Positions 56,263 through 64,000 of a stretch of 64,000 bases of DNA are shown one piece after another (positions within the stretch are counted from its first letter, which is position 1; every line of letters begins with the position of its first letter). The position numbers were made by a program, and so were the translations under genes. Origin of the DNA: Odiellus spinosus (taxonomy: Eukaryota > Arthropoda > Arachnida > Opiliones > Phalangiidae); the NCBI GenBank assembly GCA_963920705.1, contig OY987230.1, positions 11,743,320 to 11,807,319 on the forward strand. Reading direction: 5' to 3'. Below the pieces are notes generated by a model, which was not told where the DNA came from, did not search any database, and saw only the letters and a program-made list of their open reading frames with translations.

Positions 56263-59200
56263 TACAATTCTGAGGCATTTCCCGAATGTTTTTAATACGT
56301 TAACAAGTTTTATTTTTAATAATAGAATCGATTTCTTTATTTTTCTCATTCCCATTCGTTTAAGAACCACTTAATATTTAGATCTTCCTAAAATCTAACG
56401 GTCTTCATAATTTATCCATTTTAATTTAAATCGCACTGCGAAAATTCCTTTCCATCCACTGTTATTTTTGTTTCACAATTTTGATCCTTTATTTTGATAA
56501 AATAAGCCTTAGCTATAGCGCGTGTTACCGATTTGAGCCTAGGTTAAAGTATATAAACAAGCTTATAGGTATAAACACATATCCGGATGTTCCGTCATTT
56601 TATGAAACGATGGCGTTGTTAACCAAAGCTTTTTTGATGCTCGCGCAATGTCAGGCTTCATCCCGAGTAATCCGATGTCTCCTAAGGCTCGGCTCGTTCG
56701 TCGTCCTGAAAGAAATGGAGATTATCGAACGTTGCCGAAAGAAAATGGGGAAATGTCACCTCGAAAGCGAAAGGGGCCCCTCTACTCTATTCTAGCAATT
56801 TCCATATTGGCGCCCCATAAAGGAAGGGTCAAAGAGAAATTCAAGTTAATTTTACGTCTCGCAAAAAAAAAAAAAAACAGTGTCGGTTTAACAATCTTTT
56901 GGGGGCCTCTAGGCAGTAGAAGCGAGAAACTGGGCCCTTAACACCCTTACCTTGAATATGACCCCAAAAAACCTCGCGACGAAATTATTTATTTTCTAAA
57001 CATCGCAAAAATCGTTATAATCTCCAAATCTGTAATCTTTAATCCGTGCGAGGAGCAAATCTTGTTTCTAAGCGGTTTAAAGAAACATTCGGGTTTAATC
57101 TTTGAACATAATTTCGATTAAAAATATGTTAGAATTCCTTTTTACCTTCTCTTGAAGCTCGCCGAAATTTGCATGAGTTTATTTTACATTACATCAGTTT
57201 ACAACGTAACGATAACTTAGACGGATTAATACGTAATGTTAAAACTCATAGGGGATAAAGTAGGTATTGTAAATTTGTATTGAACATAAACAGAATTCAG
57301 TTTTTTTCCCAAAGGGTCGCCTTTACCCCAATGATACCCACCCCCGCGAGCTTTCGCCATATATTCATTTTGGTTTTCAATACGCCATTGAAACCATGAG
57401 CCTGAGGGAGGCTTGTGTCTTGTTATAACCATATATAGAGGAGGGATTGCAAGCTTAGGAGTTTTTACGCTTCGTCGATGAAGCGAACGCGACAGCTTGC
57501 TAACGCTATAACGCGAATATTTTTTGTACATAGGAGAAAGCTATCCAAGTATGTGTGTTCCTATTTTTAGGATCTTGTCATTTCTATAGAGTTCAAAACC
57601 AAGCAAGGTCTGTGTCGACTTGGATTACGATCATGTAAGCGCGAGCCTTCGTTGCCAATCAAAATAAGGATGTATTTTCTTCAATCTTGTAATCCGGATT
57701 AGTGGCTATTATGACTGCGTTGGTTTAAAGGGAATATAACGTTAAAATAAGGATTAATTCCTTAATTTACCCCCATTACGAGTAAAGTTCTGGTATTTAT
57801 CCCTCAAAAGGACCATTTTCCATCAGGGCGTCTCACCAACTCTGAAAGTTATAGTAGCGCGATTAACTATCCTCGGCCTAGAATCTAACCCCAAACAACT
57901 TGAACCAATAGAGACGAAGGAATCGGTGGAATACATTTGAATATTTGTGGTTTTATTAAATTTAACAAATGCATCGGTAGAAATAATTGATAAAAGCTTG
58001 AAGGTAGAACGAAAAATTTGTAAATGTATTTTATAATGTCAATTATACCTAAAAGGAAAGGATCACGATAAAAATAATTGCTCTTGTAAATTAAGACAAA
58101 GCCCAATTCGTAGAGAAACTCCGTGAAGTTTATTATTATTATGGAAACATTTTTAAAAGTTACGGGTATTTTTACTGATAGGAAGATTACGAAAAATAGT
58201 GAATATAAAAATGTATTGTACAGACTTCTATATATAAAAACGTAACATTTTTTGACAAATTCAGTATTTCATTTATATTTTACAAATATCTGGACCTTTT
58301 TATTAATACGTGCAGTTTTTCGATGAGCCAAACTTGAAGCAGAGAGAAAGGCTAACAGTTCAGTTCAGTTCTTAGCTCATTAATGAAATGGCATAGTTGC
58401 ATTGAAGGCATAGTCCAAAACCTATGTATATTATTTTAAACACCACCGCCACCTGCTATTAAGTTTTAATTTTTTCTCCAATCAGAACGCTTCTGATCAC
58501 TTAATATCCAAAGCTATAAGTCGTGGTGATGTTCACATTATGCGAAAAACGTGAAACCTTTTACTAAACAGTTACTTTTGGTATTAATGTAAATATTTCA
58601 AGACGTGAATGTTGTATAGAACTTTCTCTCGGTTTTGAGCTTTCAGTCTTTTGGGGTATTTATGGATCCCATCCGGGGAGGAGATGAATGAAAATTCTTC
58701 AAGGGAGGTATTTCCTTAGGGCGCCGCGCGTTGGAGATATTTTGACTTATGTAAAGGTCAGATCTTTTCCGAATTCCTTTTGTAAAAATTCATCGGACGC
58801 CGTTTAATCCCCATTTTCTTATTTCCCCCAATACCACTAACACTTTTTTTACCAATCTTTCATTCTACATTTGGCAGGAATTAGCGCGGGTGGTCCTCAC
58901 TGGGTGCGGTAAAATCCCTATCCCCATATCCCATAAAATGGGGAAAGAAAGCCCATTCGAAAGAGTTCAGTCCCTGGCGAATTTAGTAAGGACTTTAGGT
59001 TTTAGTCAGGTCCACCTAGGTCATCCTGTATTTGCAATACATAAACTACGAAATTTTGAGTGTTTTGCTACTGGTGATTTACTTGAACCGAGTTGTATTC
59101 TCTGTCTGAACTTAAAACGGTATTTTTGAACCTTGAAAAAGCCTTGAAGGAAAATCGTAAAGGGGGCTTTAGGAAGTATAAGCGGCTGGAAACAATAGTT

Positions 59201-60565
59201 TCAAAAGATTTCCTTGATATAGATCTTATTCTTAAAAATACCCTATGTTATTTTAAAGGGAAGGTGGCACTCAATTTGGTTTCAAATCAAACGTAAACTG
59301 ATTAGATTAGTTTGTTAGTTCACACAAGGTGATAAATAATTCCATTTTTTAGCTAATTCTTATTGGTCTCATCTGTCCTACAATTTATAGACAAATCAAA
59401 CACTCTTGAAAAACTCAGAGCGTGTAGAAATAAAGAGATTAGCCTCAAAAGCTTAGGTCTGGGGTAATTTGTTTTATTTTAGGTAAAGGTAGCCTAAAAT
59501 GACAAAATGAGTGTCAAAAGAGGCTCAATAAAGGTAATTTTCTATCATTCTGGGCCCGGGGCACGTGTCCAGTTGTCTCCCTCACCCCTTAATCTGTAGA
59601 ACTATTAGTTAAATTATATTACCAGCATTAAATCAAAACCACACGAATTCATTATTTCAGAATCCCTTTAAAATTGGTTTGACATATATATATATATTTT
59701 TTTTTTCCTTTGCCTTTGCTTTCCCTTTAATATTTTTGTAGAAACATGGTCGAGAACAAAATGATAAAGTCGTAAAGCTTGGCGGGAGTTTGGAGGGTAG
59801 CGGCCATAAACCTCCCCGCTCATCTTTTTCGATATTATCATCCTCACCGTCGGGCATTCCTGGCGCTGCAGAGAAACTATGGCCAGTCACAAACGTGTGT
59901 CTGTGTGTGTACGCTAGCTACTTCCTCTACGTCAAATAGGGAACTTACGCCCCCCACCCCTTCTTTCTTTCGCACTGACTGAGCCAGTTTCCGCCGTCCC
60001 CCTGAAGACGCGTTTTCACTTATTATTCAAGGTTAGGATTAACAAACTTACAAATACAAAGATTTTTTTGTCGAAATTCGTTTGGTTTTGATTGTTTCTG
60101 TCGTTTGTTACCTTACATGAGAGTAGAAGAAACGCTTTTCACCTTCATGTATCACCTACAGGGGACGCTTTTTTCAACTAATGACGGTCGACACATATCT
60201 ATCTGTTTGTAGAAACAGCGTCGATAACAAACCCTCAGACCCTTTGAAACAGTTTTCAAACAATTTCGAATTTTAAAATATACTTTGCAAGTAACACAGG
60301 GTCTCTGCAGTTGACTTGAAAGTTTTACAATTTGACTTTTTAAAAACGTTTAAAATCATATTCAATCTCAACATTGAGAACGCGAATTTAGACTGAATGT
60401 TTTATAGAAATTACAAAATATCTTTCATCTAAATCCCATGTTCAACAGACATCACTTCGACGTTGAATATATAGTTATAAAATTTGAAATTGTCAACCGA
60501 ACTTATAAATTAACTTTACAAAAAATTCCATAGATTTTCTAATCTCCATTTCGTATTTTCTGTAC
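56263..60565. other. Non-coding stretch, no gene recognised
   Basis: Mixed AT-rich DNA with CpG-richer patches at 56620-56800, 57300-57500 and 59760-59980. The minus-strand frame at 59657-59890 has an internal ATG followed by MPDGEDDNIEKDERGG, which is protein-like, and a GTGAGG donor-like site almost at once. It is too weak to call as an exon. The frames at 56481-56941 overlap and lack support. Confidence 0.35.
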
Positions 60566-60589
60566 TTGGGATTATCATTTTATAATATT

Positions 60590-60950
60590 AGTAAACAAGT
60601 TTCACGCCGGTTTACGCGCCAAATGGATATTTCAAACGCGGCTTTACTCTTCTATCTTGCCTCGAAGTTGCCTTTGCCTGTATGGCGTGCTTCTGATCTT
60701 TTCTCGGGGAGGGCGGAAGCCAGCTTTTGGGCCTCTCTCTCTTTCACTCTCCTCGTGCGGGAAGAGCGGACTGCCAGGCGGGAAAGAGAAACGATTTTGG
60801 AGTTGAGTCTGGAAAGGGCAAGAACCGGGACAACCCGCGTTCCACAAACGGTCCGTCCTCAAACGCGAGAAAAAGGCCACTGTTTAGCTTCGGGACTTTT
60901 TTTGGCGGAAACAATTTTCGGACCATTTCTTCACTGTCCGAGTCAGTGAA
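60590..60950. promoter_or_regulatory. CpG-rich block, candidate regulatory region
   Basis: GC- and CpG-rich sequence (TTTACGCGCCAAATGG, CTCGGGGAGGGCGGAAGCC, GGACAACCCGCGTTCC) in AT-rich DNA. Three mutually overlapping open frames on both strands reflect composition, and none starts convincingly. It may be a promoter or enhancer; no exon is assigned. Confidence 0.25.
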
Positions 60951-62279
60951 AATTACTTTTTATTGCCAATATAAACTTAACTATAATAGTCGTTTAGTGG
61001 GAGAGAAGACATTGCTTCGGTGTAAGTTTGTTGGTGTGTTTAAACATTATATATTACCGAAGTTTGTCAGTGAAACCGTGTCGTCTTTTTTTTCTTTTTT
61101 TTTTTTTTTTTTTTTTTGGATTTAAATGTGGATTATATTTATTCGTATTTGCAACATTTCTCGCGGTCATTTTTAATCGACTTTCAGTTTGTTGTTTTTA
61201 ACAAAGGAGAAGAAACATGAAGTCGCAACAAAGTAGGATTAATATTTTCCATTTGGTTATGTTAATTTCAGTAGCAATCATTAGATTTCCTCTTGCGTGT
61301 AATAACAGAAACTCGGTTTATATATTTTTGTTTACTCTGTCAATTTTAATTTATGGCGGTCACGCGATCTCGATACACGTAACTTCAAATGACTAGAGCT
61401 TTTTGAAGTGAAATCATTTTTATTTACCGTACTGGTATTTATTATTTTTGTATTCTCAAAAGTATTTGAATTTTCCGAATGTCTTCATCAGTAGTTAATT
61501 AGAATCAAGTAATCCCTTGTGTATTTAATTAATTGTGCCCTAGTTTTTGTTACGTAATTTTTAACTCGTTTTGGAAAAGAGCCGCGAGAGAGTTGGACCA
61601 CTTCCTAAAAACCTCTGTACACCGATTGATTGATTACACAGATTACAATCTTTGGTAATGCTTAATAATCAAAAAAGATATATGCTTCTTTAACATTTAC
61701 GTGGAGTGGTTAGTGATAAACTTTTCTAAAAGTTTCAAAAATAAGTGTTTTTTAAATTACGTAAGAAATTTAATTATAAAATTAGTTGTGTTTCTTTGTT
61801 TAATGCTTTTAAGTGAAGTTTCTTTCAGCCCTATTAAATCACTTCAATTTATTTCCATTAAACCTTTAAATCTAATAAGCTTGACAGAGTTTATAGTATC
61901 CTATTAGCGCGTACTAAACATCACCCCGAGCGGGATGCCATTACAATCCCCGCTAAATTAATTTACCCATAGCTAATAAGCCCAGCAACTCTCGACACTC
62001 TGTACTGCAACGTAATATATACAATGCTGTCTGTTTCAATTTTAACCCAATTTCGGAAGATAATAATATTATCTTGTTCTCGTAACTTAACTCTGAAGCT
62101 AATATACCAAGCCTCTAAAATTCTCAATAATTATAATTATTAATATACCATTCTAATCGTAATAAAACGTATCAGAAAATATGAAATAAACTTTGACCTT
62201 TCGGATTGAAATTCTTCGCGACATATTTAAATTCTGTTCAGTTAGAGGGAAAAAAATAATATTATTATATCTTGTTTCG

Positions 62280-62293
62280 GTTTCCATGACAAC
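62280..62293 (+). promoter_or_regulatory. RFX-type X-box
   Basis: GTTTCCATGACAAC fits all positions of GTHNYYATRRNAAC. An ATG follows 42 bases later (62335) and opens 17 codons, MSPGGRPSRRSTTPFRL, before a stop. A first exon is conceivable but there is no good donor. Confidence 0.4.
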
Positions 62294-63101
62294 GCGTATA
62301 TAGGTTTTTATTTAGGCGTCTTAAGCCTTGGCGCATGTCTCCTGGTGGTAGGCCGTCCCGTCGATCTACTACTCCATTCCGTCTATAGACCGCGTCCTTC
62401 GACATATTCCAGTCACTGAAATTATGTTAGGAAATCGACCAAAACCTAGTACATATCCCTATAGTTCCCTTTTTTTATCCCAGATTATTTTATTATTAAC
62501 GGTAATAAATTAAATAATTAATGTTTTTGTTAAATATTTTATCAATTTTTCTTCGGGGTTTTTGTCTTTTGGAGCACGTAAAAGAACCTATCTTTTTCTT
62601 TATATGGGATTTTAATTTTGTTAGCCTCGTTCACACTATAGTTAGTTTAAACACCTTTACAAACCGTTTTGAATGTTTAAAACTTTAAATCAACTCGCTC
62701 TGGGTAAGAAATATAACATTTTCTCAACATCTCTCACATCCCCAATTAATAGTATTTTCTTTTCGTTATTTATATGTTCTTTCTGCTAAAAAAAACCCCA
62801 AAAATTGTCAGGGACCTGGAAATTGTTCTTCGTATTAACTATGACGTAGCTTAAGTAAACCAATCATTTCGGTAACTGGTTCGATATATCAGGTCAAGAT
62901 GACGTGTAGTGATAGACCCCATATTCAATGTCTTAACTCTTAATCTCGTAACTCGAGAAATTACCAAGTTAAAGCGTTTTTCATTATTTCTTTCTCGGTG
63001 AAATATCATAATTATTTTCCTGGTTACTGATGGATCCGATTTAGGCTTAGGAATAGTTTTTACTAATGGGACTAGAGAAAATTCAAACTTTGCCTTCGTT
63101 G

Positions 63102-63202
63102 CAGTGTTGTCAGAAATTTAGAACTTCTGTGATTCGAGTTCTGTTAATTCGGATCAGTTCCACCCGCAAGAGCGGCTCCCTTTTTCTTTACTGGCAACAC
63201 TG
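63102..63202. mobile_element. Short MITE with CAGTGTTG ends (101 bp)
   Basis: CAGTGTTGTCAG at the left and CTGGCAACACTG at the right are inverted repeats with one mismatch. There is no coding capacity. No matching target duplication was found. Confidence 0.55.
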
Positions 63203-64000
63203 GGGGAACAGCGATATCCCAATTTATAACTAAAACTATGTATAGAGACTTCCAGCATTATTATCATTTATTTTTTGGCGGGAAGGTTATTATCATATCT
63301 CTTATATTTTCATTGATAGCAGCTTCCTCCTTTATAGTCCATAGTCGTAAATAAGGAAGTTGTCGTTTGAGAGATAGCCCGTCTTATTGAAAGCCCAAAC
63401 ACCCGCGCAGCGATTTCGAGAGAGTCGAATTTTCCCGCTATTTTTTGCTAACGTCACGCAACCCATTGTTAAAATTGCCGACCGAAGAAAATTTTAAATC
63501 GTCCGTTTAAAATTATATATGTATATATATTTTATTGGAAATAAGATTCCAATTTTGGAGTGTCAGAATATGTGTGAGATTTGAATAATTTTTTAAAGTT
63601 TTTTTATTGGAAATTTGAGTTCAATTTATAGTGTCAGTTTGTGAATCTGATAAAATTTTTGATACCCTTATTTTAAATTTGAATTCGTTTTGTTTTAGAT
63701 ATAAACATTGCAGATTTGGTAATTAAATTAACGTCAAAAATATGCAAATTTATATTATTAAACAAATTCAGTTTATTTTCTTGAAAGTGTATTACGGTAT
63801 TACCCAATAGGAAATGCGCAACTCTCTGCCTTTGGCTATATGAACTCGAATAGAGTTTCGACTCCTTATAAAACTGTTTACGTTTTTCGAAAACATTTCG
63901 AGTATTTGGAAATGTCTAGTATAGTACAATAGTCCATTTCTGAATAGGTCAAAGTTCGAAACGAAATCTTCCAATTTGCTCCATTGTATGAAAATATATA

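Larger units (their letters stand above)
60951..64000. other. Non-coding stretch, no gene recognised
   Basis: AT-rich DNA with a T run (about 61085-61119), a CGTTCACACTATAG repeat end near 62629, an X-box at 62280-62293, a short MITE at 63102-63202 and a CpG patch at 63395-63480. No exon is supported with confidence. Confidence 0.4.

Noticed and set aside
60566..61125. Overlapping 127-, 132-, 78- and 60-aa frames
   Set aside because: Frames on both strands of one GC-rich block; composition explains their length and none has exon context.
62335..62388. 17-codon ATG frame after the X-box as a first exon
   Set aside because: Protein-like start, but no consensus donor before the stop; kept only as a note with the X-box.
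1..64000. CRISPR array or bacterial operon features
   Set aside because: No regular spacer-repeat pattern. Gene density, introns and TATA/AATAAA signals indicate a eukaryote.

Overview
The window looks like AT-rich, gene-poor nuclear DNA from an invertebrate animal. The signs are GT-AG introns, TATA boxes, AATAAA signals, several MITE families, tRNA-derived pol III elements, and no bacterial operon structure. Three TTAGG repeats beside the centre of the large palindrome hint weakly at an arthropod; I cannot name the species. Many long open frames here start at TTG or GTG, which a eukaryote would not normally use, and most are chance frames.

Layout. (1) 1-2.5 kb: a CpG-rich, TATA-less promoter (about 1840-2301) and one convincing host first coding exon (2302-2472) with a consensus splice donor. 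No later exon could be assigned. (2) 2.5-25.17 kb: non-coding DNA with a TTAA-flanked MITE (9906-10279), a 40-bp-armed inverted repeat (10999-11180), a hAT-like MITE with an 8-bp target duplication nested in an older repeat (16452-16599), a CpG-rich block (19384-19620) and a higher-order minisatellite (19690-20217). (3) 25174-37531: a giant inverted repeat with two arms of about 6.16 kb. In the segments compared they differ by one base and two homopolymer bases. (4) 37.5-64 kb: non-coding DNA with more MITEs, a 34-bp minisatellite (42001-42505) and scattered regulatory-like motifs.

The giant palindrome is the most unusual object. Each arm, from outer end to centre, holds: a tRNA-like pol III module facing outward; a direct repeat; promoter-proximal repeats; a TATA-driven gene for a predicted 226-aa protein with two PC4-like ssDNA-binding folds, whose ATG is assembled across an intron; a gene for a two-finger C2H2 protein, overlapped in the +1 frame by an acidic CxxC-CxxC reading frame; a third TATA promoter with a donor and a tandem-repeat intron; a small 89-aa frame pointing outward; about 1.3 kb of degenerate iteron-like repeats; TTAGG repeats; and a central imperfect hairpin. 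The termini are flanked by a 4-bp direct repeat, CTCG, as expected for insertion. I see no recognisable polymerase, Rep, integrase or transposase.

My reading, which is inference, is that this is an inserted head-to-head dimer of a roughly 6.2-kb gene-bearing element, plasmid-like, viral or transposon-like, whose joint resembles a replicated hairpin telomere. An assembly or amplification artefact is the main alternative. The paired TSD and distinct unique flanks argue against it, but only spanning long reads can decide.
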